From: Streptobacillus notomytis
GTDB taxonomy: Bacteria > Fusobacteriota > Fusobacteriia > Fusobacteriales > Leptotrichiaceae
Reading direction: 5' to 3'
Length of the DNA: 64,000 nucleotides
NCBI GenBank assembly: GCA_001612575.1
Contig: LJRV01000194.1
Location: 1 to 64,000 of the forward strand
Shown here: positions 9,619 to 21,038 of the stretch, piece by piece
Numbering within the stretch: the first letter of the stretch is position 1
Layout: the number at the start of each line of letters is the position of its first letter
Notes under the pieces: generated by a model
Told to the model about the DNA's origin: nothing
The model's input: only the letters and a program-made list of their open reading frames with translations
Databases searched by the model: none
Made by a program: the position numbers and the translations under genes

Positions 9619-10923
9619 ATGAGAATTGGTTTATTTTCAGATACATATTTACCTCATGCAAATGGGGTTGCAGTTTGTGTATACACATTGAAAAAAGGAT
9701 TAGAAGAATTAGGGCATGATGTTTATGTCATTACATGTAATGATAGTATGAAATTAACTATTGAGGGTAATGTAATAAAATTACCGTCATTCTTATTAAA
9801 GAATTTTTATAATTATTCTATTACAGGTCCTTTTCATTATTCGATGTTTAATGAAATTAAAAAATTAAATTTAGATGTAATACATATACATACAGAATTT
9901 GGTGTAGCTATTTTCGGTAGAATATTATCTAAAACACTTGGTATACCGTTAATATATACTTATCATACAATGTTAGAAGATTATGTACATTATATTAATT
10001 TTATGAATATTAATATATTAAACAAACCTTTTGTAAAAGTGGTTGAAATTATTTCTAAAGCATACTGTTATCCTTCAAATACGGTAATAGTTCCATCTAA
10101 AAAAACATATGATGTTTTAATGAAATATGCTATAAAGAATACAGATGTAAGGGTATTGCCTTCTGGTATTGATCTTGAAAAATTTAAAAATCCTAATCAA
10201 GAAAATATTAAAAAATTAAGAGAACAATTTAACCTAAATGGTAAGAAAGTTATGATATATTTAGGTAGAGTAGCTAAAGAAAAAAATATTGGTATAGTAT
10301 TAGAAACTATAAAAAATAGAAAAGATATTATATTACTTGTAGTAGGAGAAGGACCAGAACTTAAATATTTTGAAGAAAACTATAATTTTGAAAATATCAT
10401 ATTCTGTGGTAAAAAGGAATATTATGAAGTTCCTGATTACTATAGCTTAGCTGACGCTTTTATTTCTGCAAGTACTTCAGAAACTCAAGGACTTACTTTT
10501 ATAGAAGCTATGTCTACAGGTAAAGTTCTGTTCTGTAGTGATAGAGTAGTTCTTAAAGATTTATTATTTGAAAATGAAAATGGATATTTTTTTGAAAGTG
10601 TAGAAGAATTGAATAAGAAAATAGATATATTTTATTCTTTAGATTCAGATAAGAGAAATCTAATGATGAAGAGATCTAGAGAAATATCAGAAAACTATGA
10701 TTTAAAATTATTCATTAAAAAAGTAGAAGGTATTTATAAAGATAATTTAGGTAAGATATATAGAATACAAAAAATTAAATTAAATAAAGATGGAAGCTTT
10801 AGGGTTAATATAAGGAATAAGGCATATAAGATTAGCAAGGAATTATTTAATGAATTAGATTTAAAAGTGAATAATAAGATTGATAAATCTACTTTAAATA
10901 CAATTAGAGAAAACAAAATGTAA
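9619..10923 (+). CDS. GT4-type glycosyltransferase, glucosyl-diacylglycerol synthase-like, with extra C-terminal domain
   Basis: 434 residues with the two Rossmann-like lobes of a GT-B enzyme. The N-terminal lobe begins MRIGLFSDTYLPHANGVAV, the pattern of diacylglycerol glucosyltransferases that make membrane glycolipids. The C-terminal lobe shows YLGRVAKEKN and SETQGLTFIEAMSTGK (donor-site EX7E region). The acceptor cannot be proven. After the GT fold ends (about residue 370) some 60 residues follow, starting near IYRIQKIKLNKDGSFRVNI, that are not part of a normal GT4 enzyme. AAGGAG ribosome site; terminator directly downstream. Confidence 0.82.
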   Translation: MRIGLFSDTYLPHANGVAVCVYTLKKGLEELGHDVYVITCNDSMKLTIEGNVIKLPSFLLKNFYNYSITGPFHYSMFNEIKKLNLDVIHIHTEFGVAIFGRILSKTLGIPLIYTYHTMLEDYVHYINFMNINILNKPFVKVVEIISKAYCYPSNTVIVPSKKTYDVLMKYAIKNTDVRVLPSGIDLEKFKNPNQENIKKLREQFNLNGKKVMIYLGRVAKEKNIGIVLETIKNRKDIILLVVGEGPELKYFEENYNFENIIFCGKKEYYEVPDYYSLADAFISASTSETQGLTFIEAMSTGKVLFCSDRVVLKDLLFENENGYFFESVEELNKKIDIFYSLDSDKRNLMMKRSREISENYDLKLFIKKVEGIYKDNLGKIYRIQKIKLNKDGSFRVNIRNKAYKISKELFNELDLKVNNKIDKSTLNTIRENKM

Positions 10924-10950
10924 AATACTGAAATTTTTCAGTATTTTTTT
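10922..10950 (+). terminator. Glycosyltransferase gene terminator
   Basis: An AAAATACTGA / TCAGTATTTT stem followed by a run of T, starting at the stop codon. Confidence 0.8.
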
Positions 10951-10958
10951 ATATAAAT

Positions 10959-10987
10959 TTGCAATAGGTAAAAAAAAATGGTAAAAT
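10959..10987 (+). promoter_or_regulatory. rsh operon promoter
   Basis: TTGCAA (10959-10964), a 17-nt spacer and TAAAAT (10982-10987), with TG at 10979-10980. Confidence 0.65.
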
Positions 10988-11021
10988 TTAGTATTAAAAT
11001 AGTAGTTTAGGGGAGAGTTTT

Positions 11022-13214
11022 ATGGCAAATGTTACAGGAAAAGAAGTTTATCATAGAATTAAAGAAAATATTATAAAAAATTATAAAGAATTAGATATAG
11101 AAAAAATAGAAGAAGCGTATATTTTAGCAGATGAAGCTCATAGAACCCAAAAAAGGAAAAGTGGTGAAGAATATATAATTCACCCTCTTGAAGTTGCAGA
11201 AATATTACTTGCATTAAGAATGGATACAGACACTATAGTAGCAGGTATATTACATGATGTTGTTGAAGATACATTTATAACTATATCAGATATAGAATAT
11301 AGTTTTGGTAAAGAAGTTTCTATGCTTATAGATGGTGTTACAAAATTAAGGAATTTACCTAAAAAAGAAGGTAAGCAAATAGAAAATATCCGTAAAATGG
11401 TTGTTGCTATGTCTGAAGATGTTAGAGTTGTAATTATTAAACTTGCAGATAGATTACATAATATGAGAACTCTAAAATATCAAACTCCCGAAAAACAAAT
11501 AGAAAAATCTAAAGAAACTATGGATATTTATGCACCTATAGCACATAGAATTGGTATGGGAAAAATTAAATCTGAATTAGAAGATATATCTTTTTATTAT
11601 TTAAATCCAAAAGGTTATCAAGAAATTAAAGAGCTTGTTAATACCAAAAAAGAAGAAAGAGAAAGATATATAAAAAAAATAATAGAAATAATTGAAAAAG
11701 AGTTGAAAAACTCATCTATTGATGCATATGTAAATGGAAGAACTAAGCATTTATATAGTATATATAGAAAAATGTATGAAAAGAATAAACAATTTAAAGA
11801 ATTAACAGATTTAACAGCAATAAGAGTATTAACTAAAAAAGAAGTAGATTGCTATGCAGTATTAGGGTTAATACATTCTATATTCACACCTATTTCCGGT
11901 AGATTTAAAGACTATATTGCTGTACCTAAAGCAAATGGGTATCAATCTATACATACAACAGTTAGAGGTATAGATAATCAGATTATAGAAATACAGATAA
12001 GAACAGAAGAAATGCATCAAATTGCAGAAGAAGGAGTTGCTGCACATTGGATGTATAAAGAAAAAAAATCAAAGGATAAAAATGAAAAATATTATGGTGC
12101 AATAAAGAAAATTGTTGAATCAAGTATTGAAGGAATAAATAATATTGAACCTGTTGAAACATTTGCCAAAGAAGTAACAGAACATATATTAAAGAAAACA
12201 ATATTTGTATTCACTCCTAAGGGTGATGTTGTAGAACTTCAAGCAGGATCAACAGTATTAGATTTTGCATTTCAAGTACATACTCAAATAGGATATAGAA
12301 CTATAGGAGCAAAAATAAATGATAGAATAGTAACGCTTGATCATGTAGTAGAAAACGGTGATAAGATAGAAATTTTAACATCTAAAACAGCTAAGGGACC
12401 AGGTAATGATTGGATAAATATAGTAAACAATCAAAATTCTAAATCTAAAATCAGAAAATGGTTTAAGGATATGGAATTTGAAATAAAATCTAAAGAAGGA
12501 GAAGCTCTTTTAAATGAAGAATTTAACAAAATAGGTTTAAAATTTAAAGATTATGAAGATGATGATAAAGTTTTACTATACATGAAAAAATTTAATATTG
12601 CCTCTTTAGGTCAACTTTATTATAAATTTGCAAATAATGAATTAACTTTAGAACATTTTATAGCAAAATTTGAGAAAAAAGAAGAAGTAAATGTAGAGCA
12701 AGTTATAGAAGAAGAAACAGCAAAAACTACTCAAAAAATAAGAGAAAATAATCAAGGAATAAAAGTAAGTGGTTCAGACAATACATTATTTAATTTTGCA
12801 AAATGTTGTTCACCATTGCCAGGTGATATAATTTCAGCATTTATTACAAGAGTTAGAGGAATAGTAATACATAGATCAGATTGTCATAACATGAAAAGAT
12901 TACTAGAAAATGAGCCTGAAAGAGAAATAGAAGTATATTGGGATGAAAAATTATTAGAAAAATCTAATGCTAAATATCAAATGTATTTTGCAATTAAAAC
13001 AGTGGGAAGAACAGGATTAATGCTTGATATTATGAGACTTCTTAATGAATATAAGATAGATTTAACTGGTGTTAATACTAAGGTTATTAAAGAAAATGGA
13101 GAAGAACTAGCTATTATTCATTTAGGAGTTTTGGTTAAGAGAAGAGAAGATTATGAAAAATTATGTAAGAATTTATTAAATATGAGAGAAATACTTGATA
13201 TAATACGTAAATAG
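11022..13214 (+). CDS. Bifunctional (p)ppGpp synthetase/hydrolase (RelA/SpoT homologue, Rsh)
   Basis: 730 residues with the full long-RSH layout: an HD hydrolase domain (H40, H54, H78-D79), the synthetase domain with RFKD at 294-297 and NGYQSIHTT, a TGS domain from about residue 390 (IFVFTPKGDVVEL), a helical/zinc-finger-like region with KCCSPLPGD, and a C-terminal ACT domain. The RxKD form of the synthetase loop, together with an intact HD site, indicates a bifunctional enzyme that makes and degrades the stringent-response alarmone. It heads an operon with tgt, thiI, yihY and rmuC. Confidence 0.95.
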   Translation: MANVTGKEVYHRIKENIIKNYKELDIEKIEEAYILADEAHRTQKRKSGEEYIIHPLEVAEILLALRMDTDTIVAGILHDVVEDTFITISDIEYSFGKEVSMLIDGVTKLRNLPKKEGKQIENIRKMVVAMSEDVRVVIIKLADRLHNMRTLKYQTPEKQIEKSKETMDIYAPIAHRIGMGKIKSELEDISFYYLNPKGYQEIKELVNTKKEERERYIKKIIEIIEKELKNSSIDAYVNGRTKHLYSIYRKMYEKNKQFKELTDLTAIRVLTKKEVDCYAVLGLIHSIFTPISGRFKDYIAVPKANGYQSIHTTVRGIDNQIIEIQIRTEEMHQIAEEGVAAHWMYKEKKSKDKNEKYYGAIKKIVESSIEGINNIEPVETFAKEVTEHILKKTIFVFTPKGDVVELQAGSTVLDFAFQVHTQIGYRTIGAKINDRIVTLDHVVENGDKIEILTSKTAKGPGNDWINIVNNQNSKSKIRKWFKDMEFEIKSKEGEALLNEEFNKIGLKFKDYEDDDKVLLYMKKFNIASLGQLYYKFANNELTLEHFIAKFEKKEEVNVEQVIEEETAKTTQKIRENNQGIKVSGSDNTLFNFAKCCSPLPGDIISAFITRVRGIVIHRSDCHNMKRLLENEPEREIEVYWDEKLLEKSNAKYQMYFAIKTVGRTGLMLDIMRLLNEYKIDLTGVNTKVIKENGEELAIIHLGVLVKRREDYEKLCKNLLNMREILDIIRK

Positions 13215-13223
13215 GGAAGGTAA

Positions 13224-14389
<1,166 letters not shown>

Positions 14390-14390
<1 letters not shown>

Positions 14391-15574
14391 TGAATATTAG
14401 ATTAAGTAAAATTAATGCAATAGGATTAGGATATGGAGAACTTGCATTAAAAGGTAAAAATAGAGGTATTTTTGAAGGTAATATTAAACAAAGAATAAAT
14501 AATAAAATATCATCATTTAATGCGAAATTAGTAAATGATTTATCTAAACTTTACGTACATACAAATGAAGAAAATATAGAAAATTTAATAGTAGAGTTAA
14601 AAAAGATTTTTGGTATAAATAATATTAATTTTTCTGTTATGATAGATACTGATGAGAAATTAATAAAAGATAAATTGCAAGATATTGCAATTGAGCTATA
14701 TCAAGATGGTGCAAGAACTTTTAAAATAGAAGTTAATAGAGCTAATAAAAAATTTGAAAAAAATTCTATGGACTTTGCTAAAGAACTTGGAGCTCATGTT
14801 TTAATAAATACAGAATTTACTAAGGTTTCTATGAGAAATCCTGATGTTTTAATATCTTTAGATATAAGAGAGAAAACATATATTTATACACAGAAAATAA
14901 ACACTTATGGTGGATTGCCTTTAGGTTCTGCAGGTACTGGATTATCTTTAATTTCTGGAGGAATAGATTCTCCAGTTGCTTCATTTTTAATGTCTAAGAG
15001 AGGATTAAAACTTGATTTTGTTACTTATCATTCTTTTCCTTTTACTTCAGAAAAGGCATTAGTTAAAATTGAAGAATTAGTAAAAATATTAACAGAATAT
15101 AATGGGAAATCAAGATTTTATTCTATGAATATTTTACCAATACAACAAGCAATTAATGAAAAAACTAGTAAAGAATATGCAACTATTCTTACAAGACGTG
15201 CTATGATGAGACTTTCTGAAATGCTTGCTAAGAAAAATAATTTAAGAGCTTTAGTAACTGGAGAAAGTTTAGGACAAGTTGCTTCTCAAACTCTTGAAGG
15301 ATTGAATTGTACAGAAGCAGCTGTAACAGATTTAGTTGTATTTAGACCATTAATAAGTATAGATAAACTTGAAATAATTGAAAAAGCAAATGAAATAGGG
15401 ACATATAAAAAATCTATAGAGCCACATGATGATTCATGTGCAATGTTTGCTCCTAAACATCCAAATACTAAACCAAAACTTGATAAGATATTACTTGAAG
15501 AAGAAAAAATTGAAAACTATAATGAATTATTACTTGAAATTTTTAATAATAAGAAAATGGTTGTAGTTAAATGA
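14390..15574 (+). CDS. thiI: tRNA 4-thiouridine synthase ThiI
   Basis: ThiI adenylates U8 of tRNA and transfers sulfur to give s4U; in some organisms it also supplies sulfur for thiamine. The protein has an N-terminal ferredoxin-like and THUMP region (GYGELALKGKNR near the start), then the PP-loop ATP-pyrophosphatase motif SGGIDSPVA. At 394 residues it lacks the C-terminal rhodanese domain of the E. coli enzyme, as in B. subtilis. The ATG lies on the stop of tgt (TAATG), giving tight coupling. Both neighbours act on tRNA. Confidence 0.94.
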
Positions 15575-16800
15575 TGTATAGTAAAGAAAAAGTAATATCT
15601 ATGATAAAAATATTTTTTAAAAAGTATTTTTCAAAGGATTTATCTTTACTTGCATCAAATTTAACATATATGATGACATTAACGATATTTCCTTTTTTTG
15701 CTATTATACTTGGAATAGCAAAAGGTTTTGGTTTAGATGAAAAATTAGTTATACAAGTTAAAAGTTTAGTACCTCAAAATGAACAAATTTTAGCATATGT
15801 ATTAGAAACTACTAATAAATTAATAGAAAATGCAAAAGGTGGATTACTTACTGGATTAGGGATCTTAATATTAATTTTTTCAGTAATAACTATGTTTGAT
15901 TTACTTGAAAATACATTTAATGATATTTGGAATGTAAGAAAGAAAAGAAATTTTACTTCTAAGATTATAAGTTACACTGCACTTGTTTTTATAACCCCCA
16001 TATTTATTCTATTAATACTTGCAAGTAGTTCAATGTTAGTTGAATTTATCAAATCATTTACTAATATATCTAATTTGACTAAATATGTACTTAAAATATT
16101 TAATATGTTCATGAGAATGATGTTTATATCAGGATTATTTATTTTAATTCCTAATAAGAGAGTAAAAATATTACCAGCAATAATAGGGGCAGCTATTTCT
16201 GATATAGGATTAAATATATTATATAAAATATATATTTACTTACAGTTTTCAATTAGTAGCTATAATTTAATATATGGATCACTTGCATTTATACCAATAT
16301 TTTTAATTTGGATAAAATATGCTTGGACAATAATATTAATAGGAGCACAGATAACTTATACTATACAGACATCAAAAGAATTGGTAGAAGAAGATTTTGA
16401 CATGTCATTATCAATGAAGAAGAAAATAGGTGCATATATTATGTATGTATTATCTGATAGATTTAATAAGTTAGAAAAACCTTTAGATATATATGAATTA
16501 TCAGCTTATACTGGAATTCCTGAAAAAGCTCTTAATAAATCAATTTCACTATTGCAAGATTATGAATTGATTAATGAAGTATTAGATGAAAATAAAGAAT
16601 TAGAGTACTATCAAATAAATATAAATCCAAATAAGTTAAGCTATGGATTATTTAATAATATTATTGAAAATGAAAATATAGATTATATGGATATTTTAAA
16701 AGACATGCCTTTAGAAAGAAAAATTGAATTTGAAAATATTTCAAATGAGTTGACATATTTTAACGATAAAATAATAAATGAAGAACAGGTGATAAAATGA
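15571..16800 (+). CDS. YihY/BrkB-family inner-membrane protein
   Basis: 409 residues. The first 265 or so form the multi-helix YihY/virulence factor BrkB domain (about six membrane helices), with the conserved FPFFAIILG, SLIYG-like NLIYGSLAFIPIFLIWI and WTIILIGAQITY segments. The last ~140 residues are soluble and resemble the winged-helix extension seen in some relatives (DIYELSAYTGIPEKALNKSISLL). The molecular function is not established, and older names calling it RNase BN are unreliable. The start overlaps the thiI stop (ATGATG at 15571/15574) and its end overlaps rmuC by 4 nt. Confidence 0.82.
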   Translation: MMYSKEKVISMIKIFFKKYFSKDLSLLASNLTYMMTLTIFPFFAIILGIAKGFGLDEKLVIQVKSLVPQNEQILAYVLETTNKLIENAKGGLLTGLGILILIFSVITMFDLLENTFNDIWNVRKKRNFTSKIISYTALVFITPIFILLILASSSMLVEFIKSFTNISNLTKYVLKIFNMFMRMMFISGLFILIPNKRVKILPAIIGAAISDIGLNILYKIYIYLQFSISSYNLIYGSLAFIPIFLIWIKYAWTIILIGAQITYTIQTSKELVEEDFDMSLSMKKKIGAYIMYVLSDRFNKLEKPLDIYELSAYTGIPEKALNKSISLLQDYELINEVLDENKELEYYQININPNKLSYGLFNNIIENENIDYMDILKDMPLERKIEFENISNELTYFNDKIINEEQVIK

Positions 16801-17876
16801 TTTATATTATAATAATATTACTTGTAATTTTAATATTTATGTTAATATATTTAATTTATCTTATGAAATTTAATAAAGATAATAATGAATTTAAAGATAT
16901 GAAATTTGAAATATTAGAGAAATTAATGGAGAAAAATGAAAAATCAAAAGAAGATATTTCAAGATTAATTTTTGAAGGAAAAACAAATGTTACAAGTGAA
17001 ATTAATGATTTTAAACTTAATATAAAAGAAAATATCTCTAAAGATGTCCTAAATTTTGGTGATAGGGTAGAAAATACATTAAAAGATGGATTTAAGACAT
17101 CTAATGAAGCTGTAAATACTGTTATAAAAAGACTTATTAAAATAGATGAAGCTCAGAAAAAAATAGAAGAATTATCAACTGAAGTTGTTTCTTTGCAAAA
17201 AATTTTATCTGATAAAAAATCTAGAGGAAGCTTCGGAGAGAGTAGATTAGAACAGGTTTTAGGATATATATATGGAGATAGTAGTAATTTATATGAAAGA
17301 CAGTATAAATTCTCAAATGGTAAAATAGCAGATGCAGTTCTATTTTTAAATACAAGATTAAATAAAGTAGCTATTGATTCAAAATTTCCACTTGAAAACT
17401 ATATCTCATACATGGAAACTAAAAGCTCAGAATATAGAAAAGAATTTGTTAGGGATATAAAAAAACATATAGATGATATTTCAAGTAAATATATAATAAT
17501 AGGAGAAACTATTAATCAAGCAATAATGTTTTTACCAAGCGAATCTATGTTTATAGATATATATTCAGAATTTCCTGAAATATTAGAATATGCATATTCT
17601 AAAAAAGTTTGGATTTCATCACAAATGAATTTAATGATATATATTACTACTATGCAATTTTCTGCTATAGAATATAGAAAAAATGAAAATGCAAAATTGA
17701 TTTTAGATCAACTTGATAAATTTTCTAAAGAATTTACAAGATATAATGATAGATGGGAGAATTTAAACAAAGATTTTAAACGTCTAGAAAAAGATTTTAA
17801 TGAGTTAAATATCACTAGTGATAAGATAATTAAAGAGTTTGAAAAAATAAAAAATTTAGTTGATATCAATGAATAA
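16797..17876 (+). CDS. rmuC: RmuC-family DNA recombination protein
   Basis: 359 residues with an N-terminal membrane anchor (residues 1-22), a long coiled coil (about 25-145) and the C-terminal RmuC nuclease-like core. Recognisable parts are RGSFGESRLEQVL, ADAVLFL, the AIDSKFPLENY lysine-containing motif and FLPSESMFIDIYSEFPEI. RmuC limits inversions at short inverted repeats; the biochemical activity is not firmly known. Last gene of the rsh operon, ATGA-coupled to yihY. Confidence 0.9.
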   Translation: MIYIIIILLVILIFMLIYLIYLMKFNKDNNEFKDMKFEILEKLMEKNEKSKEDISRLIFEGKTNVTSEINDFKLNIKENISKDVLNFGDRVENTLKDGFKTSNEAVNTVIKRLIKIDEAQKKIEELSTEVVSLQKILSDKKSRGSFGESRLEQVLGYIYGDSSNLYERQYKFSNGKIADAVLFLNTRLNKVAIDSKFPLENYISYMETKSSEYRKEFVRDIKKHIDDISSKYIIIGETINQAIMFLPSESMFIDIYSEFPEILEYAYSKKVWISSQMNLMIYITTMQFSAIEYRKNENAKLILDQLDKFSKEFTRYNDRWENLNKDFKRLEKDFNELNITSDKIIKEFEKIKNLVDINE

Positions 17877-17887
17877 TATGATATAAT
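17860..17887 (+). promoter_or_regulatory. malQ operon promoter
   Basis: TTGATA (17860-17865), a 16-nt spacer and TATAAT (17882-17887), with extended TG at 17879-17880. It overlaps the rmuC 3' end. Confidence 0.7.
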
Positions 17888-17918
17888 TAAAAAGATAAAA
17901 TATTAAGGAGATAAATAT

Positions 17919-19385
17919 ATGAGAAAAGCAGGGATTTTACTTCATCCTACATCTTTTTCTGGTAAAGAAGGAATAGGTACTTTAGGTTCTGAAGCATATA
18001 GGTTTATAGATTTTTTAAAAAAATCTAAACAAAAATTATGGCAAATATTCCCTTTAGGACCTACAGGTTATGGAGATTCTCCATATCAATGTTTTTCTGC
18101 ATTCGCAGGTAATCCATATTTAATAGATCTAGAAACTTTAGTTAAAGAAGGTTATTTAGATTCAACAATTTTAGATATAAATTTTGGTGATAATAAAGAG
18201 AACATTGATTATGGGATGATTTATATAAAAAAATTACCTATACTAAGAAGTGCTTTTACAAAATTTAATGTAGAAGATGAAAATTTTATTAAATTTAATA
18301 TGGAAAATGAATACTGGTTAGATAATTATTCTTTATTTGCTGCACTTAAAACACATTTTAATGGATCTTCTTGGTCAAATTGGCCAAATGAATTAAAAAA
18401 TAGAGAAACTGCTGCGATTGAAGAATATAAAGTTAAATTAGTTGATGAAATTAATTATCAAAAATTTTTACAATACATGTTTTTTAAACAATGGAAATCT
18501 GTTAAAGCGTATGCAAATCAAAATGATATTGAAATTATTGGAGATATACCTATATTCGTATCTATGGATTCAGCAGATGCTTGGTCAAATTCAGAAATAT
18601 TCTTATTTGATAAAGATAGAAATCCAGTTAAAGTTGCAGGAGTTCCACCTGATTACTTTTCAGCAACAGGACAATTATGGGGGAATCCATTATTTGACTG
18701 GAATAAATTAAAAGAAACAGGATATAAATGGTGGATAGATAGGGTTAAAGCTAATTTGTCTTTATATGATATAATAAGAATAGATCATTTTAGAGGATTT
18801 GAATCATATTGGTCTGTTAATTATGGTGAAGTTACAGCTATTAATGGTAAATGGGAAAAAGGTCCAGGTATTGATTTATTTAATGCTATTAAAAAATCTT
18901 TAGGTGAAATTAATATTATTGCAGAAGATTTAGGAATACTTACAGATGAAGTTGTAAAATTAAAAGAAAATGCAGGATTTCCTGGAATGAAAATTTTACA
19001 ATTTGCATTTGATAAAGATCCTGAGAATGAATATTTACCACATAATTATGAAAAAAATACAGTAGTTTATACAGGAACTCATGATAACGATACAACAAAT
19101 TCATGGTATTTTAAACTTAATGATGAGCAAAAAGGAGAGGTAAGAGATTATTTAAATGTAAGCGATGATTCATATATAGTTTATTCAATGATAAGACTTG
19201 CTTTAAGATCTGTTGCTGAAACTGCAATAATACCTATGCAAGATTATTTAAATTTAGGAGAATTTGCACGTATTAATACTCCAGGATTAGCTAGTGGAAA
19301 TTGGCAATGGAGATTAAATGGTTGGGAATTAAATGATGATTTAGCAACAACTATTGCACATTTAACAGAAATATATGGTAGATAA
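17919..19385 (+). CDS. malQ: 4-alpha-glucanotransferase (amylomaltase)
   Basis: GH77 enzyme that transfers alpha-1,4-glucan segments between maltodextrins, releasing glucose and building longer chains that phosphorylase can use. The 488 residues include the family start GILLHPTSF and GPTGYGDSPYQCFS. Catalytic residues are in RIDHFRGFESYW (nucleophile Asp), IIAEDLG (acid/base Glu) and GTHDNDT (Asp). It partners functionally with GlgP and the GlgC/GlgA pair elsewhere in the window. It is first in a run with rarA, ydcZ and dus, though these share no obvious pathway. Confidence 0.95.
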   Translation: MRKAGILLHPTSFSGKEGIGTLGSEAYRFIDFLKKSKQKLWQIFPLGPTGYGDSPYQCFSAFAGNPYLIDLETLVKEGYLDSTILDINFGDNKENIDYGMIYIKKLPILRSAFTKFNVEDENFIKFNMENEYWLDNYSLFAALKTHFNGSSWSNWPNELKNRETAAIEEYKVKLVDEINYQKFLQYMFFKQWKSVKAYANQNDIEIIGDIPIFVSMDSADAWSNSEIFLFDKDRNPVKVAGVPPDYFSATGQLWGNPLFDWNKLKETGYKWWIDRVKANLSLYDIIRIDHFRGFESYWSVNYGEVTAINGKWEKGPGIDLFNAIKKSLGEINIIAEDLGILTDEVVKLKENAGFPGMKILQFAFDKDPENEYLPHNYEKNTVVYTGTHDNDTTNSWYFKLNDEQKGEVRDYLNVSDDSYIVYSMIRLALRSVAETAIIPMQDYLNLGEFARINTPGLASGNWQWRLNGWELNDDLATTIAHLTEIYGR

Positions 19386-19397
19386 AAGGGTTATATT

Positions 19398-20585
19398 ATG
19401 AATTTGTTTAATTATGATAAAAAACCTTTAGCATATAAATACAGACCTAAGGATTTTGATGAGTTTTATGGTCAAGAAAATATAAGAAAAATATTATTCA
19501 GAATGCTTGAAAATAATAAAATTATAAGTTCAATATTTTTTGGACCAAGTGGGACTGGTAAAACGACTTTAGCAAAAATAATTTCTAGTAAACTTGGCTA
19601 TAATTATGTTTATTTAAATGCAATTAAAGCATCGAAAAATGATATAATTGAAATATCTGAAAAATCAAAAAATAGTGTCAATAAGACACTATTGTTTTTT
19701 GATGAGATACATAGATTTAATAAATTACAACAAGATTCTTTATTGGAAGATTTAGAAAATGGAAATATAATCTTGATAGGTGCAACAACAGAAAATCCGT
19801 ATTATTCTCTTAATAGAGCTTTATTATCTAGGGTTCTTTTATTTGAATTTAAAAAATTAGAAGAAAAAGAAATATTTAATATATTAGAAAATATAGCTAG
19901 AAAAGAAGAACTTGAGTATAAGGAAGAAATATTAAAATATATTTCTATGATATCAGATGGTGATGCTAGAACTTCTATTAATTTTTTAGAAACTTTAATA
20001 AATGCAGATTTTTTAAATTCTAGTATTGAAGAAGTTACAGAATTATTTAATATTAAAGTATTTGCAGATAGATATGATACTATTTCTGCAATGATTAAAT
20101 CAATAAGAGGTTCTGATCCAGATTCTGCGATATATTGGATGAGTAAATTATTAATAGGTGGAGAAGATCCTATGTATATTGCTAGAAGATTAGTAATTTC
20201 TGCAAGCGAAGATATAGGTCTTGCAAATGTACAGGCAATTAATGTTGCAGTTTCTTGTATGCATGCAGTAAAAGAAATTGGAATGCCTGAAGCAAGAATA
20301 ATTTTATCAGAATGCGTTATATATCTAGCACTTTCACCTAAAAGTAATAGTGCATATATGGCTGTAAATAAATCTATGGCAGATATAGAAGAAAATGGAA
20401 CTCAAAGCGTTCCAATTCATTTAACTAAGGTTGGAGCAAAAAAGTATCTATATCCCCATGATTATGAAAATAATTATGTTGATCAGAATTATATGAATAA
20501 GAGGAAAAAATATTATATCCCAGGAAATAATAAGTTTGAAAAAAATATGGAAGAGGTTTGGATTAAAATAAAAGGAGAAAAATAA
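19398..20585 (+). CDS. rarA: Replication-associated recombination ATPase RarA (MgsA)
   Basis: AAA+ ATPase of the RarA/MgsA/WRNIP1 family, 395 residues, acting at stalled forks with SSB. Signatures: PLAYKYRPKDFDEFYGQ near the start, Walker A GPSGTGKT, Walker B FFDEIHRFNK, sensor GATTENPYYSLN, and the C-terminal tetramerisation part with DPMYIARRLVISASEDIGLA. All family landmarks are intact. It ends directly against the next ATG (TAA then ATG, no gap). Confidence 0.95.
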   Translation: MNLFNYDKKPLAYKYRPKDFDEFYGQENIRKILFRMLENNKIISSIFFGPSGTGKTTLAKIISSKLGYNYVYLNAIKASKNDIIEISEKSKNSVNKTLLFFDEIHRFNKLQQDSLLEDLENGNIILIGATTENPYYSLNRALLSRVLLFEFKKLEEKEIFNILENIARKEELEYKEEILKYISMISDGDARTSINFLETLINADFLNSSIEEVTELFNIKVFADRYDTISAMIKSIRGSDPDSAIYWMSKLLIGGEDPMYIARRLVISASEDIGLANVQAINVAVSCMHAVKEIGMPEARIILSECVIYLALSPKSNSAYMAVNKSMADIEENGTQSVPIHLTKVGAKKYLYPHDYENNYVDQNYMNKRKKYYIPGNNKFEKNMEEVWIKIKGEK

Positions 20586-21032
20586 ATGGAAAAATTATTA
20601 TATATATTATTAACGATATTTGCAGGATTTGTTATTACACTTCAAGGTCCTATAAATGTTGAATTAGGTAAATCTTTAGGTAGTGATTATTGGTCGGCAT
20701 TTACATCTTTTGCTGTAGGGACTTTATTTATATTGTTATTTATAATACTAACAGGTCAAAAATCACCTGCAATTACTCAGTTTACAACTACTGCATGGTG
20801 GAAATATTTAGGTGCAATTACAGGAGCCATTTATGTATTATCAGTAATTACTGTTATACCAGCTTTAGGAGTAGGACTTGCAACTATATTATTAATGTTT
20901 TCACAATTAATTATGGCTATGATAATAGATCATTACGGACTTTTTGGATATGCAGTTAAAAGTTTTTCTTTTGAAAGAATGATAGGTGTAATATTAATGG
21001 CTGCTGGAATATTTTTAATAAACAGAAAGTAG
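20586..21032 (+). CDS. DMT-superfamily small transporter (YdcZ/DUF606 type)
   Basis: 148 residues, about five membrane helices with short loops. The start LLTIFAGFVITLQGPINVELGK and the following SDYWSAFTSFAVGT are typical of the YdcZ (DUF606) half-size drug/metabolite transporters, which normally act as dimers. The substrate is unknown. It sits immediately after rarA and before dus; its own ribosome site is the GGAG inside the last rarA codons. Confidence 0.78.
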   Translation: MEKLLYILLTIFAGFVITLQGPINVELGKSLGSDYWSAFTSFAVGTLFILLFIILTGQKSPAITQFTTTAWWKYLGAITGAIYVLSVITVIPALGVGLATILLMFSQLIMAMIIDHYGLFGYAVKSFSFERMIGVILMAAGIFLINRK

Positions 21033-21038
21033 GTGTTT

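Noticed and set aside
20690..20959. An overlapping + strand frame inside the YdcZ gene
   Set aside because: A frame-shifted shadow with an odd C/Y/N-rich composition; the YdcZ frame carries the family motifs.
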